Origin: Enterovibrio sp. JCM 19048
GTDB taxonomy: Bacteria; Pseudomonadota; Gammaproteobacteria; Enterobacterales; Vibrionaceae
Assembly (NCBI GenBank): GCA_001310415.1
Contig: BAXE01000010.1
Span: 103,192 to 167,191 of the forward strand
Direction of reading: 5' to 3'
DNA length: 64,000 nucleotides
Shown here: positions 20,976 through 32,341 of the stretch, in pieces
Layout: the number at the start of each line of letters is the position of its first letter
Numbering within the stretch: the first letter of the stretch is position 1
Notes under the pieces: model-generated
The model's input: only the letters and a program-made list of their open reading frames with translations
The model's database searches: none
What the model was told of the DNA's origin: nothing
Made by a program: the position numbers and the translations under genes

Positions 20976-23480
20976 TCAGAACAGCTCTTCGCCTTCTGAT
21001 TCATAGATATTCCCGCTGGTGGCAGCGGATGAGACGTATTCTGTCGGCTCCGTGCCTTTCACGAAATACTCAAACATCGAGCTGGCATCGTCTTTGCGGG
21101 TCAGCAGGCCTGTCGCTCTGTCGATACGTACCTTCACGATATCAGCCGGGACGTCTTTACGTTGCTCTGGCACATCCACCATGGCGTCGATCATAAAGTC
21201 TATCCAGGCAGGTTGCGCGGTTTTCGCGCCCGCTTCCGCGCCGGATACCTGTTCTTTATCCAGGTTGGCGTTGTAGGAGGTTCTGCCAAGCTCGCGTGAG
21301 TGGTCGTCAAAACCGACCCAAACCGTGGCAACCAGACCCGGTGCGAAACCACTGTACCAAGTGTCCTTGGAGTCATTGGTTGTACCGGTTTTGCCGCCAA
21401 TGTCGCGACGGTTCAATGGTTTCTGTGCACGCCAGCCCGTACCGTTCCAGCCTGTACCCTGACGCCAGTCGCCACCACCCCAGATATTCGCTTCCATCAT
21501 CTCGCGCACCAAAAACGCGTTTTGTGCACTGATCACCTGTGGGGCAAACTCGGGTTCGTTTTCCATGTCGGCCGTTTGATCCAGCAGGTTTTCTTCTTCC
21601 TTCAGGTTGTCTGAATGCAGCTTGGAGCTGTTGTCGCAGTCGCTGCGACAGATAGTCTGCGGATGCGCGGTGTAAAGCGCTTCGCCGAAAGGGTTTTCAA
21701 CCTTGCCAATGTAATAAGCTTGAGGTAGTACCCGCCGTTAGCAAACACGCTGAAGCCCTGCGCCATTTCCATCGGGGTCAGGCTGCCTGCACCCAGTGCT
21801 AGGGTTTCAGAGCGAGGAAGCTCGTCATTTTTAAATCCGAAACGGGTCAGGAAGTCGATGGTTTCATCCAGACCGACACGGCGCAACACGCGCACCGCCA
21901 TCACGTTTTTGGACTGCGCCAGACCGATACGGGCGCGGGTTGGACCACTGTATGTCGGTGGTGAGTTCTTCGGACGCCACGCAGTACCTTGGCTGGAATC
22001 CCACTTGTTGATCGGGGCATCGTTAACCAGAGTCGCCAATGTCATGCCCTGATCCAGCGCTGCCGAGTAGATAAATGGCTTGATGCTGGAGCCGACCTGA
22101 CGCACAGACTGGGTTGCACGGTTGAATTTGCTGTGAATGAAGTTAAACCCACCTACCAGCGCTTTAATCGCTCCGTTTTCCGGCGACATTGCCACCATGG
22201 CAGTGTTGGCATCTGGTACCTGGCTCAGGTGCCATGCTTCATTAACCTGGCGTACCCAAATTTGCTCACCTGCGACCAGAATATCGGCCGCCTGTTTAGG
22301 GGCAGGCCCCTGGCGGGTATCGGTTTTATAACGACGTGCCCACTTCATACCATCCCACGGTAGGGTAGCAATCTGTCCGTCCTGAAGCTCAACCTCTGCC
22401 GTTTTGGCGTCCACTTTGGTGACTACCGCTGGTTTCAGTTCACCATAGGTCGGTTGGTTGTCCAGATGCTTTTTAATTTTCGCAGCATCCCATGCTCAGC
22501 GCCATCCTTCCATAGGGTCGCCACTGCGCCACGGTAACCGTGTCGCTCGTCGTAACCCAGCAGGTTGTTGATCGCGGCTTTTTCCGCTGCCACCTGCAGT
22601 TGTGAATCAACAGTGGTGTATACCTTAATGCCTGACTCGTAGACATCTTCGCCGTAATGCTCCACAGCCCATGCGCGCGCCATTTCGGCGATGTAAGGGG
22701 CGTTGAGTTCAATTTCCGCGCCGTGGTAACGGGCAACGATAGGCTCAGCTTTTGCTTGCTCGTATTCAGAGCGGGTGATGTATCCCTCATCCAGCATACG
22801 CTTCAGCACCACGTTACGGCGGTTAGTGGCGCGTTCCAGCGAATAGATAGGGTTCATGGTCGATGGTGCTTTTGGCATACCGGCCAGGGTGGCGATTTCG
22901 CTTAAGGTAAGATCCTGCAAGTTCTTACCAAAATACACCTGCGCGGCAGCGCCGAAACCATAAGAGCGGTAACCCAGGAAAATCTTATTGACGTAAAGCG
23001 TCATGATTTCCTGTTTTGACAGCAGTTGCTCAATGTGGATAGCGATGAAAATCTCTTTGATTTTTCGCATGATCTTCTTCTCGTTGGAGAGGAAGAAGTT
23101 ACGCGCCAACTGCTGGGTGATGGTACTTGCACCCTGCTTGGCACTGCCCGACAGGCAACAACGACCGCTGCACGGGTGATACCGATTGGGTCAATACCCG
23201 GGTGGTCGTAAAAACGGCTGTCCTCTGTTGCGATCAGCGCGTCGATCAAATCCTGCGGGATCTCTTCATAAGTCACCGGAATACGGCGCTTTTCACCGAA
23301 CTGGGAAATCAGTTTGCCATCGGCGCTATACACCTGCATGGGGGTCTGCAGTTTCACGTCTTTCAGTGTGGCTACATCCGGCAATTCTGGTTTCACATAC
23401 ATGTAGAAACCAAAAATTGTACCCACTCCAAGTAATATGCAAATTAATGCAAGAATAAGCAGTCGCTTAATGAACTTCAC
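20976..23480 (-). CDS. mrcA: penicillin-binding protein 1A (three frameshifts)
   Basis: Bifunctional peptidoglycan glycosyltransferase/transpeptidase anchored in the inner membrane. From a GTG at 23480: membrane anchor VKFIKRLLILALICILLG, glycosyltransferase with ATEDSRFYDHPGID and KQGASTITQQLARN, then transpeptidase with QVGSSIKPFIYSAALDQG (SxxK Ser), SKN in LAQSKNVMAV and KTGTTNDSKDTW (KTGT). Single lost bases near 23154 (CCC to CC), 22492 (TT to T) and 21718 (CC to C) break the frame. Corrected length is about 835 residues. It is divergent from pilM, the same order as in Vibrio and E. coli (mrcA/hofM). Confidence 0.94.
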
Positions 23481-23626
23481 TTGATGTTTCCCGTAATTTT
23501 TATATCGCGTCGTTTCAACCTTTAGTGTCCGTAGTATAAAGAGAACTGAACAAAAAATAACGAATCTGCGGAGAGAACTTTCAAAAAAGTTACTTGATGC
23601 TGACTTTTTAGATGGTGGCATTTTTG

Positions 23627-24563
23627 ATGTTCGGTGGAACAACGGCCATGGGGATCGACGTGGGCACGAAAACGGTGCGAGCGGCAATGATCCAAAGGCG
23701 TGGTAAAGCTTTAAAACTCCAAGCGTTGGTTGCTGCTCCCCGCGGCAACGGCTCGCTTGATGATGCGCTCAAGTCGGTAAAAAACAGCTGCGAAAAGCCT
23801 GCAAGGCACCGTGCAGTGGCCCAAGCATCAAATTATGGGCGTGCCGCAAAGCAACGTCGCTGTGAAACGTTTTCCGGCGTCTTTGGATATCCCGGAGCAC
23901 GAGCAGTATGTGCAGGTTGGGCTTCAACTTTCTGAAAGTCTTGGCATCTCAATGGATGAGCTGCTGTATGACTACCGTGCGTTACCCGAAACCGAAGGGG
24001 TGGAGGTGTATGCCTGCCGTAAGCCGCTTATCGCCGACACCCTCAAAGGGTTGTCAGAGAACGGTTATAAGCTTTCGGTGATTGAGCTGCAGACACATGC
24101 ATTGATGCGCCTCTACAGCCAGCATTCAGCATCGCGGCATAGCGGTGAAGTCTCCATGATGATCGATATTGGCGCAGAACGCCTGCAGATCTGCCTTGGA
24201 AATGGTGAAGGTGGACAGTTTTACCGGGAGCTGGCTGCACCCTTTGATGGCATGGAACTGGTCACCGACGAAGCAAGGGAGAGGTATACGGAAACCCTGG
24301 CCGACACGGTGCAGCGTCAATATCAGTTAGCTGCCACCCAGGTCCAGGGTGCGCCGGTCTCCTCTGTCTGGCTGTCGGGAGACAGTGCAGGAAAAATTGA
24401 TATTTTCCAGCTTGAAAAGCTGCTGAACTGGCGTGTCAGGGCGCTGAATCCGCTTCAAGGACTGAGTTACTCCCCCAAACTGATAGATAAGCTTTCTGAG
24501 TCTACAGCGGCTTGGTCCACGTCCATTGGCCTCGCATTGAGGGGAGTAGAAAGTGATCACTAA
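23627..24563 (+). CDS. pilM: type IV pilus assembly ATPase-fold protein PilM (one frameshift)
   Basis: Cytoplasmic actin-like protein of the alignment complex linking to PilN. It starts MFGGTTAMGIDVGTKTVRAA (ribonuclease-H-like nucleotide fold) and later has MMIDIGAERLQI and SVWLSGDSAG, the second phosphate and adenosine regions. The frame changes inside an A run near 23780; either one extra A or two lost ones would explain it, giving ...LKSVKTAAKSLQG. About 312 residues. First gene of pilMNOPQ, with pilN overlapping its 3' end. The start is a choice: an in-frame ATG at 23612 lacks a ribosome site. Confidence 0.85.
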
Positions 24564-25140
24564 TATCAACTTGCTTCCCTGGCGCGAAATGTCACGCCAG
24601 GCGACGCGTCAACGGTTTTTTAACAAAGCCGGTTTTGCTCTGGTTCTGGTGATGCTGGCGACTGGTGGTGCCTATTCGTTTGTTGATTGGCAGCTGAGAA
24701 AGCAAGAAGCACGGAATGCCCGGGTTCAACAGGAAATAGATGCGTTAAACGTCACCCTGAAAGATTTTGCCCGCCGCGAAGTCGAGCGGGACGAGCTTCA
24801 TCGCCGTCTCATGCTGGTGAACTCGCTGCAGAAACAACGCAATAACGCCACGTTGTTGTTCAACCTGTTGCCTCAAGTGACGCCGGACGGTGTGGTGTTG
24901 GACAGGGTGACACTGACTAAAGGCAAGGTCGCGATCGAAGGGCGCAGTCGTGACAATGCCAAGCTGGCGAGCCTACTGGCCTTGCTGGAAGGCGACAACG
25001 GAGCCTCGAATGTGCAAATCCATTCCATTATCAATGATGCAGGCAGCCCTGCGATGGTCGCCAAAAGTTTCCGGGCTACGTTCGACTTAAACGGTTATAT
25101 CGTTCCCGAATTGCCTAAGGAGCAAGAAAATGGCCGCTGA
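24553..25140 (+). CDS. pilN: type IV pilus inner-membrane protein PilN
   Basis: 195 residues. The N-terminal INLLPWREM motif is the PilM-binding tail of PilN, followed by one membrane segment (about residues 23-44), a coiled coil and a periplasmic ferredoxin-like fold. It forms the alignment subcomplex with PilO and PilP. It starts at GTG 24553 within the pilM end and overlaps pilO by 11 bases, so the operon is tightly coupled. Frame intact. Confidence 0.93.
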   Translation: MITNINLLPWREMSRQATRQRFFNKAGFALVLVMLATGGAYSFVDWQLRKQEARNARVQQEIDALNVTLKDFARREVERDELHRRLMLVNSLQKQRNNATLLFNLLPQVTPDGVVLDRVTLTKGKVAIEGRSRDNAKLASLLALLEGDNGASNVQIHSIINDAGSPAMVAKSFRATFDLNGYIVPELPKEQENGR

Positions 25141-25723
25141 TTGGCGTGACTGGGAGATTGATGAAATACCTGAATGGCAGGCTGCTGCACAAAACGTGCT
25201 GCTGTTTGTTATTGGCTCGCTGGTGTTAGTGGGGATGTTGTTTCTGCTGATATTGCCGTTGAAACAGGATGTGGATTTGGCCAAACAGGAAGAAAGTCTG
25301 CTGCGCACCCAGTTCCGGATCAAGGCGGAGCAGGTTGCCGCGCTGCCCGATGTCGATGAACAAGTCGAGGAGTTGAAACGTTTCTATGCTCACCTGACCC
25401 AGCAACTCCCTGCGGAGGATGAACTGGCGTTGCTTCTTGCTGGCATTAACGATACGGGCCTTCAATACAATCTGAACTTTGAAAAATTGAACTGGAAGAA
25501 AGGCCAGAATATTGGCTGGTTGCATCAGGTGCCGCTGGATATTGAATTGACCGGAGCATATGGAGACATGGGGCAGTTTTCAGCGGCTCTGGCGAGAATG
25601 CCCCGTATCGTGACCCTGCAGGATTTCACCTTGCAGCGCAAAACCGATGACAGCGATACCTTGCGCCTGGCTGTTGAAGCGCACACTTACCGCTATGAAA
25701 AACCGCAGGAGGTGACGCAATGA
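25130..25723 (+). CDS. pilO: type IV pilus inner-membrane protein PilO
   Basis: 197 residues with a short cytoplasmic N-terminus, one membrane helix (about residues 22-44), a heptad-rich coiled coil, and the globular domain ending in YGDMGQFSAALARMPRIVTL, a conserved feature of the family. Partner of PilN in the periplasmic alignment complex. It overlaps pilN upstream and pilP downstream (ATGA). Frame intact. Confidence 0.93.
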   Translation: MAADWRDWEIDEIPEWQAAAQNVLLFVIGSLVLVGMLFLLILPLKQDVDLAKQEESLLRTQFRIKAEQVAALPDVDEQVEELKRFYAHLTQQLPAEDELALLLAGINDTGLQYNLNFEKLNWKKGQNIGWLHQVPLDIELTGAYGDMGQFSAALARMPRIVTLQDFTLQRKTDDSDTLRLAVEAHTYRYEKPQEVTQ

Positions 25724-26234
25724 ACCTGTGGCGGATTTTGCCTTTCACCCTGATGTTGAGCGGTTGTTGGCAGCACGGCCAACAGCAGGATCTGGAGCGT
25801 TTTATTGTCCAGACCTATGCTGCGGCAAAAGTGACGGCGACACCATTGCTCCTGAACCGACGTATTTCCCGATGGCGTTCTCACCGGACATTGACACCGA
25901 TCCTTTTGTGTTGCCGGTAGCGGCCGAAACGGAACAACTTGCGCAAGGGGATTGTTGGCAGCCGGAAAACTTGCCGGGTAAAGATCTGTTGGAAAGCTAT
26001 GAGCTCTCCTCTTTGGCTTTTAAGGGTGTTATCGGTCTGCCAGGCAGCTATTGGGCACTGGTTGAAGCGCCGGACACTTCTATTCACCGTGTGGGCGTTG
26101 GACGCGTTCTGGGTAACAACCGGGGACGGGTAGACAGCATCAGTCAACACACACTCTCTATCACTGAACATTTGCCGGACGGATTGGGTTGCTGGCAGGT
26201 GCGAAACGTCAGATTGGCTCTGAATAACAACTAA
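25720..26234 (+). CDS. pilP: type IV pilus lipoprotein PilP (one frameshift)
   Basis: Inner-membrane lipoprotein linking PilNO to the PilQ secretin. A signal peptide ends in the lipobox LMLSGC (acylated Cys at residue 16). The C-terminal beta domain reads YELSSLAFKGVIG, YWALVEAPDTSIHRVGVG and GRVDSISQHTLSITE. CCC read CC at 25843 breaks the frame after ATP; the join becomes ATPIAPEPTYFPMAF. Length about 171. It overlaps pilO by four bases and ends 12 bases before pilQ. Confidence 0.92.
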
Positions 26235-26246
26235 AAAGGAAACATC

Positions 26247-27992
26247 ATGATCAGCCGGAGGAAAGGAAGCCGAGGAGTATCCCGTCGGTTTATGCCGTGG
26301 GTTTTTGCAGCGTTGATGCTGTCACCCTTGGCGATGGCAGCCAACCAGCTGCACCATGTAGAGGTAACGGCCGGAGAGAACGGCAAAGCCTTGTTGTCTC
26401 TGACGTTGGAAGACAAATCTGTTGTCACCAACTTCAACAAAAAAGACGGTGTACTTGAAATTGTACTGAAAGGCACTGAGGTTGAAGACAACCTGATTGG
26501 CTCCCGCAGTCTGCTGGAGCTGAAAAAGGCGGTGCAGAGACTGGATGTATCTTCCCGAGACGACGATGTTCTTCTGAAACTAGTCACCAAAGACCCTTTT
26601 GGCTATGACTACTACCAGAACAATAATGTCCTGACCGTCGAGGTGTTTCCTTTTACCTCATTACCGTCAGGGGAAAGTGCTTCGATTAAGCAAAGCCGTC
26701 AGGGTAAGAATATTTCCATCAACTTCCAGGATATCCCGGTTCGCTCCGTGCTGCAGATGGTGGCTGAGCACAATGGCTTTAACCTGGTCGTCTCCGACAC
26801 GGTGCAGGGCAGCTTGACGTTGCGACTGGACGATGTGCATTGGAAAAAAGCGCTGGATACCATCCTTAAGGTAAAAGGGCTGGATAAGCGCCAGACGGGT
26901 AATATTTTGCTGGTGGCACCCAAAGCAGAACTGGATGAGCAGGAGCGACTGGTACTGGAGAAACGCCGCCAGGAGCGCGAACTGGCGTCCCTGCGCTCGG
27001 AAGTAATCCAGATCAAATATGCCAACGCTGAGGTTCTCGAAGAGATGCTGGGCGGCGGCAGCAACAGCGATGACGACGATGAAGGGATTTCCCTGTTGTC
27101 AGAACGTGGCAGTATCGCGGTGGATCCACGCACCAACTCGCTGGTGATTAAAGATCTGGCCGACAATATTGAAGTGATTAAATCGATGATTCAGGCGCTT
27201 GATGTGCCGGTTGATCAGGTTGAAATCGAAGCGCGTATCGTGACGGTCGATGAGGGTACACTGGATGAAATCGGTGTACGCTGGGGGATTGCAAACACCA
27301 ACGGTGACTTCACTGTCGGTGGTTCGATTGAAGGCAATATGGGTTGGGATGACAGCCTGGACTTCAATGCAGACGGAGAGTCTGATGGTATCTCTGTTGA
27401 CGACTTCCTCAATGTGAACCTGGCTGCGACCAGCCCAAATGCCGCCAGTATTGCGTTCCAGGTGGCCAACCTTGGCAAGGATTTACTGCTGGATCTTGAA
27501 CTCTCCGCGCTTCAGGCTGAATCCCGAGCGGAAATTATCTCCAGCCCACGCCTGCTGACCACCAACAAGCGTGCAGCCTACATCGAGCAAGGTACGGAGC
27601 TGCCTTATCTTGAGGCTTCATCCAGCGGTGCGGCAGCGGTGTCGTTCAAAAAAGCGGTACTGAGCCTGTCAGTGACACCACAAATTACCCCGGACAGTAA
27701 ACTGGTGCTGGACTTGCAGGTAACCCAGGACAAACCAGCGGGGACCGTTAAAGCGGGCACCGGCGAGGCGATGGCGATTAACACCCAGCGTATCGGAACC
27801 CAGGTTCTTGTGAATGATGGCGAAACCGTCGTTCTGGGTGGCATATTCCAGCATGAGATGATGGAAGGCGTGGATAAAATCCCATTGCTTGGTGATATTC
27901 CCGGTCTGGGTCAGTTGTTCCGCCGGAACTACGAAACCATGGGTAAAAGGGAACTGCTTATCTTCGTGACACCGCGAATCATCACGCAGTAA
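26247..27992 (+). CDS. pilQ: type IV pilus secretin PilQ
   Basis: Outer-membrane ring through which pili and, in Vibrio, transforming DNA pass. 581 residues: signal peptide ending ...SPLAMA, an N-terminal AMIN domain, secretin/TonB short domain (ISINFQDIPVRSVLQMVAEH), N1 domain (VIQIKYANAEVLEEMLGG) with an acidic loop, then the secretin gate, including VPVDQVEIEARIVTV and DGETVVLGGIF, ending GKRELLIFVTPRII. Only one AMIN domain is evident, typical of Vibrio. Intact, last of pilMNOPQ. Confidence 0.95.
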   Translation: MISRRKGSRGVSRRFMPWVFAALMLSPLAMAANQLHHVEVTAGENGKALLSLTLEDKSVVTNFNKKDGVLEIVLKGTEVEDNLIGSRSLLELKKAVQRLDVSSRDDDVLLKLVTKDPFGYDYYQNNNVLTVEVFPFTSLPSGESASIKQSRQGKNISINFQDIPVRSVLQMVAEHNGFNLVVSDTVQGSLTLRLDDVHWKKALDTILKVKGLDKRQTGNILLVAPKAELDEQERLVLEKRRQERELASLRSEVIQIKYANAEVLEEMLGGGSNSDDDDEGISLLSERGSIAVDPRTNSLVIKDLADNIEVIKSMIQALDVPVDQVEIEARIVTVDEGTLDEIGVRWGIANTNGDFTVGGSIEGNMGWDDSLDFNADGESDGISVDDFLNVNLAATSPNAASIAFQVANLGKDLLLDLELSALQAESRAEIISSPRLLTTNKRAAYIEQGTELPYLEASSSGAAAVSFKKAVLSLSVTPQITPDSKLVLDLQVTQDKPAGTVKAGTGEAMAINTQRIGTQVLVNDGETVVLGGIFQHEMMEGVDKIPLLGDIPGLGQLFRRNYETMGKRELLIFVTPRIITQ

Positions 27993-28040
27993 TCGTTTGC
28001 CTTTCATGGTGTTATCGTTCAACAGTTAGATTGTTTCTTC

Positions 28041-28084
28041 AGGGGCAGGAAGTCACGCTAAAGGTGAGTTTCTGCCCCTTTTGT
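28041..28084 (+). terminator. hairpin between pilQ and aroK
   Basis: AGGGGCAGGAA pairs with TTTCTGCCCCT (one G-T pair) around an 18-base loop and is followed by TTTTGTTTG. It could end pilMNOPQ or act as an attenuator before aroKB. Confidence 0.6.
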
Positions 28085-28275
28085 TTGTTCTTTCCTAGCA
28101 AACTCGAATTTAAACCTGCCTTCTGGCGCATTTAGAGTTGCCAAAAGACCAGTTGACCTGAGATAATTTTTGGTCTGATCACGAAATATCTGTGAGGAAA
28201 TTGGCGCCTCGGGCTTTCGAATTACGAGCCTGCGGGCGGTGTTGTTTTCATTTAACCGCGCGTAAACTGCTAAAA

Positions 28276-28794
28276 ATGGCTGAAAAACGAAATATCTTTC
28301 TTGTAGGTCCAATGGGGGCTGGCAAAAGCACAATTGGTCGACACCTGGCACAGCAACTACACATGGAATTTTTCGACTCTGACACTGTGATCGAAGAGCG
28401 CACAGGTGCAGACATTGCATGGGTTTTCGATGTTGAAGGTGAAGAGGGGTTCCGCGTTCGCGAAGAGAACGTCATCAACGACCTGACTGAAAAACAAGGT
28501 ATCGTTCTGGCAACCGGTGGTGGTTCCATTAAGAGCCGTGAGAGCCGTAACCGTCTGTCTGCACGCGGTATCGTGGTTTACCTTGAAACCACCATTGAGA
28601 AACAACTGGCGCGTACCCAGCGCGACAAAAAACGTCCTCTGCTGCAAACCGAACAACCTCGTGAAGTGCTGGAAGCGCTGGCAGAAGAGCGCAATCCACT
28701 GTACGAAGAGATTGCGGACTACGTTGTGCGTACTGATGATCAAAGTGCCAAAGTTGTGGCAAACCAGATCATTGAATTGCTGGAAAATCACTAA
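28276..28794 (+). CDS. aroK: shikimate kinase I
   Basis: Phosphorylates shikimate at the 3-position. 172 residues, very close to E. coli AroK: P-loop [13 protein letters not shown] near residue 10, DSD for shikimate/Mg, GEEGFR and [12 protein letters not shown], lid region DKKRPLL. The ATG at 28276 gives the conserved [10 protein letters not shown]; an in-frame upstream ATG (28192) would add 28 residues without similarity. Followed by aroB 16 bases later. Confidence 0.96.
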   Translation: MAEKRNIFLVGPMGAGKSTIGRHLAQQLHMEFFDSDTVIEERTGADIAWVFDVEGEEGFRVREENVINDLTEKQGIVLATGGGSIKSRESRNRLSARGIVVYLETTIEKQLARTQRDKKRPLLQTEQPREVLEALAEERNPLYEEIADYVVRTDDQSAKVVANQIIELLENH

Positions 28795-28810
28795 TTACTG
28801 AAGGGAATCC

Positions 28811-29888
28811 ATGGAACGGATCAATGTAAGTCTGGGCGACAGAAGTTACCCCATCTCAATTGGCGCAGGGTTGCTTTCCGACCCTGCCTATTTCTCTGAT
28901 GCCAACGGGCGTCGTGTGGTGGTGGTGACCAATGATGTTGTGGCGCCTCTTTATGCTGATCGTTTAATGGATACCCTGAACAAAGCTGGCGGCATGCCAG
29001 CTTTGTTAACTCTGCCGGATGGCGAGCAATACAAAACGCTGGAAACATTCAACATCATCAATACCTTTTTGCTGGAAGGCAATTATGGCCGGGATGTGCT
29101 TATTGTGGCACTCGGTGGTGGGGTGATTGGGGGATGTTGTCGGGTTTGCGGCAGCTTGCTACCAGCGGGGTGTTGATTTTATCCAGGTACCTACCACCTT
29201 GCTGTCTCAGGTAGACTCATCGGTTGGCGGTAAAACGGCAGTCAATCATCCGCTTGGCAAAAATATGATAGGGGCATTCTATCAGCCAAAAGCGGTAGTG
29301 ATTGATATTGATGTCATGCAGACGCTGCCTGCCCGTGAATTCGCGGCCGGTATGGCGGAAGTGATTAAGTACGGCATTATTGCAGATCGTGACTTTTTCA
29401 TTTGGCTGGAAGACAACTATCAGGCGCTCAATGCGTTGGAGCCGGAAGCACTGGTGACAGCCATAAAACGTTGCTGTCAAATTAAGGCGGACGTTGTCGC
29501 CGAAGATGAAAAAGAGTCCGGCGTGCGTGCCCTGCTCAATCTTGGTCATACTTTTGGTCACGCGATTGAAGCAGAAATGGGGTATGGCGTCTGGTTACAC
29601 GGCGAGGCAGTGTCAGCCGGCACTGTCATGGCGGCAGTCACAGCGATGCACCAACAACTGTTGGTGAAAGAAGATGTTAGCCGTATCACTTCCTTGCTCG
29701 AAAAAGCCAAACTTCCCGTGAAAGCTCCAACAAGCATGGGCTATGATGCCTTTATTAAGCACATGAAACGTGACAAAAAAGTGCTTTCCGGGCAACTACG
29801 CTTTGTGCTGCCAACGTCGATTGGTACGGCGGAAGTGGTTGCGAATGTGACACCCGAAACGCTTGCTGAGGTCATCAAGACACACTAA
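28811..29888 (+). CDS. aroB: 3-dehydroquinate synthase (one frameshift)
   Basis: Cyclises DAHP to 3-dehydroquinate with NAD and zinc. N-terminal [14 protein letters not shown] and the NAD-binding [10 protein letters not shown]; metal/substrate region [44 protein letters not shown] with a zinc His, and [10 protein letters not shown]. The break is at 29129-29133, a run of five G where four keep the frame ([14 protein letters not shown]). This is an extra base rather than a lost one. Corrected length about 358. Follows aroK and precedes damX as in other gammaproteobacteria. Confidence 0.94.
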
Positions 29889-29900
29889 GCGGGTTTGTAT

Positions 29901-31405
29901 ATGACAGGCTCTCATGAAATGATCGCTTTGGATCTGGACAGCCAGATCCAACTCTTGTCGAGAATTCAGTTTCTTACCCGATTCAGCTCGAATCTTGTTC
30001 AAGTTACCGGCGAGCCCGGTGCGGGCAAGACCTGGCTGAGCGAGCGTTACCTTGAAAACTGGGCCAATGAACCGGTTCAGTCGCTCCTCTTATGTAATCC
30101 CAGTCAGCAAGACGCACAGCACCGTGCGATCATTCTGCGTCAGATCGTGCGCGATGGCGTGTTCAACGAACAAGATCCTATGCTGCAAAGCCTTGACTAT
30201 ATGCTCGAAGGCCGCAGTGTCCACGCCCTGATTGTGATTGATGACGCACAGCGCCTAAGTGCCAATCTTATTGCCGAATTGTGGGCTTTGGTGACTGAAG
30301 CTCAACGTCGTGATAATTGGCAAATCAACATATTGTTGTTCAGCCTGCGGGGCAAACTGAATAAGTGGCTGCACAAAGTCTCTTACGGTCAGGGCGTTAA
30401 ACCGCTGGAGCTTGAGATAAGCCGCTGTCTGACAGTGAACGCGAGATGTTCATTGAAGTCATGATGGTGAGCCGACAGTTGGATGCCGCCCAGCGACGCG
30501 CCCTCAAAGAAAAAGCCGCATCGCTACCTTCCTTACCCGGAGCCTTAAAGGGCTGGAACAACAGGAGACCGCTTCCATGGAAGAAAAGAAACGCCGCTCC
30601 CCCTTACCGCTGATTTTGCTGGTTCTGTTGTTATTGCTGGTTGGTGGCGGACTGGTCTGGTGGTCAATGTCACCAAACCTGACCGGTAACAGTGAGAATG
30701 TCGCCGAGACCATGCCGGATGGTGTCAAAGAACTGGCCGCTATTTTGGAAGAACACGAAAAGCCGTCAGCGACAGCAAGTGATGGCGGTACGGGTGAAGA
30801 AAATGGCGATAACCCATCCACGCTAGAAGTGGCAGAGGATACCATCCAGTTGCCGCTGACACCGGCTGTAGAGGGCTTGACCGTCGGCCGTCGTGATGAA
30901 AACCGCCGCATCGTCGTGCGGATAAGTTGTCGATGCCATTATTGATGAACAGGAAGTGGGTGGTGATGGTACCGGTGCCGTTGAAGAGCCGCTCATTCCG
31001 GAGCTGGTTCAGGTTAACCCTGAGCCTCTGGTGCAAGAAACCGTCAACATTGAGCCTGAACCTGTTTCTGCACCTGCTGCACCAGCGGCGGCCGCAACAG
31101 AAGTGCCAATGGCAAACCAGATGCTTTTGACTGTGCCAACATCCCGCTACGCGTTGCAACTGGCCGCGCTACAATCTAAGCCCGCGGCAGTCGAATTCCT
31201 GCAGCAGTACGGCATTGAAGACAGCGCTTTGGTGTATGAAACCCGACGAAACGGTGAGCCATGGTTTATGGTGTTGCTGGGGGACTATCCTTCTGTTGCC
31301 GAAGCTCGCCGCGCAGAATTGCAGCTGCCGGCAAACATTCAGGCGTTGGGGCCGTGGGCGAAGTCATTCGTCCAGATCCACAAAGAGATAGCTTTGGTTA
31401 ACTAA
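29901..31405 (+). CDS. damX: cell-division SPOR-domain protein DamX (about four indels)
   Basis: Septal-ring membrane protein. The N-terminal cytoplasmic part is AAA-like: VTGEPGAGKTWLSERY is a P-loop and ALIVIDDAQRLS a Walker-B-like segment. After a linker comes one membrane helix (PLILLVLLLLLVGGGLVWW, about 30605-30663), an acidic/proline-rich periplasmic linker, and a C-terminal SPOR domain (YALQLAALQSKPAAVEFLQQ ... WFMVLLGDYPSVAEARRAE). Breaks near 30419 (AAA to AA), 30550 (GGGG to GGG) and probably two lost G between 30918 and 30926. Product about 500 residues. Between aroB and dam as in E. coli. Confidence 0.88.
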
Positions 31406-31507
31406 CCCGCTTGCGCACGCGCCAGGCACGAAATTACGCTGATTGATGGTTAAAAATAAGATACAATCCGCCACCTTTCGAACAGCTGTGGTGGTGGATA
31501 CACATTC

Positions 31508-32341
31508 ATGAAAAAGCATCGTGCCTTTCTTAAATGGGCCGGGGGCAAATATTCCCTGGTTGATGATATCCGCAAACACCTGCCGGAAGGCAAAAAGCTG
31601 ATTGAACCTTTCGTTGGCGCTGGGTCGGTATTTCTCAATACTGACTTCGAACAGTACCGCCTTGCGGATATCAACCCGGATCTGATTAACCTCTACAACC
31701 TGCTAAAGCAGGAACCTGAGCGGTACATCGAAGACGCCAGAAAACTGTTCACGCCGGAATATAACCAGAAACCGGCGTACCTGTCAGTGCGCGAAGAATT
31801 CAACCAAAGCAAAGACCCTTATCTGCGCTCGTTGTATTTCCTGTACATGAACCGTCATGGTTTTAACGGCCTTTGCCGTTACAACAAAAAGGGGGGGTTC
31901 AACGTCCCGTTTGGTTCGTACAAGAAGCCTTACTTCCCGCAGGCAGAGCTGGAGTTCTTTGCTGAAAAAGCCAAGAAAGCCACCTTTGTGTGTGAAGGCT
32001 ATCAGCAGAGTTTCAAAAATGCCCGTCGCGGCAGTGTGATTTACTGCGATCCTCCGTACGCGCCGCTGTCGACCACGGCGAATTTCACCACTTATGCCAG
32101 TGGTGGTTTCAGCCTCGATGACCAGGCTTTGCTTGGCGAATGGGCACGTAAGGTGAGTATTGAGAAAAACATCCCGGTGTTAATTTCAAACCATGACACT
32201 GCGCTGACCCGAAGCCTTTATCACGGGTCGCATTTCAACATGGTGAAAGTGAAGCGCACTATCAGCCGCAATGGCGGTGGGCGCAATAAAGTCGACGAAC
32301 TGTTGGCACTGTTCGCCCCGGAACTGGTTGAGTTGCCTTAA
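31508..32341 (+). CDS. dam: Dam DNA adenine methyltransferase (GATC)
   Basis: 277 residues, the normal size. Class alpha D12 methylase motifs are in order: FLKWAGGKYSLVDDI (motif I area), LIEPFVGAGSVFLNT (AdoMet binding), YLYMNRHGFNGLCRYN, and the catalytic DPPY in IYCDPPYAPLS near residue 181. It methylates adenine in GATC and serves mismatch repair and replication control; dam is essential in V. cholerae. The frame is intact. Its TAA shares bases with the stop of a convergent DUF2970 gene. Confidence 0.97.
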   Translation: MKKHRAFLKWAGGKYSLVDDIRKHLPEGKKLIEPFVGAGSVFLNTDFEQYRLADINPDLINLYNLLKQEPERYIEDARKLFTPEYNQKPAYLSVREEFNQSKDPYLRSLYFLYMNRHGFNGLCRYNKKGGFNVPFGSYKKPYFPQAELEFFAEKAKKATFVCEGYQQSFKNARRGSVIYCDPPYAPLSTTANFTTYASGGFSLDDQALLGEWARKVSIEKNIPVLISNHDTALTRSLYHGSHFNMVKVKRTISRNGGGRNKVDELLALFAPELVELP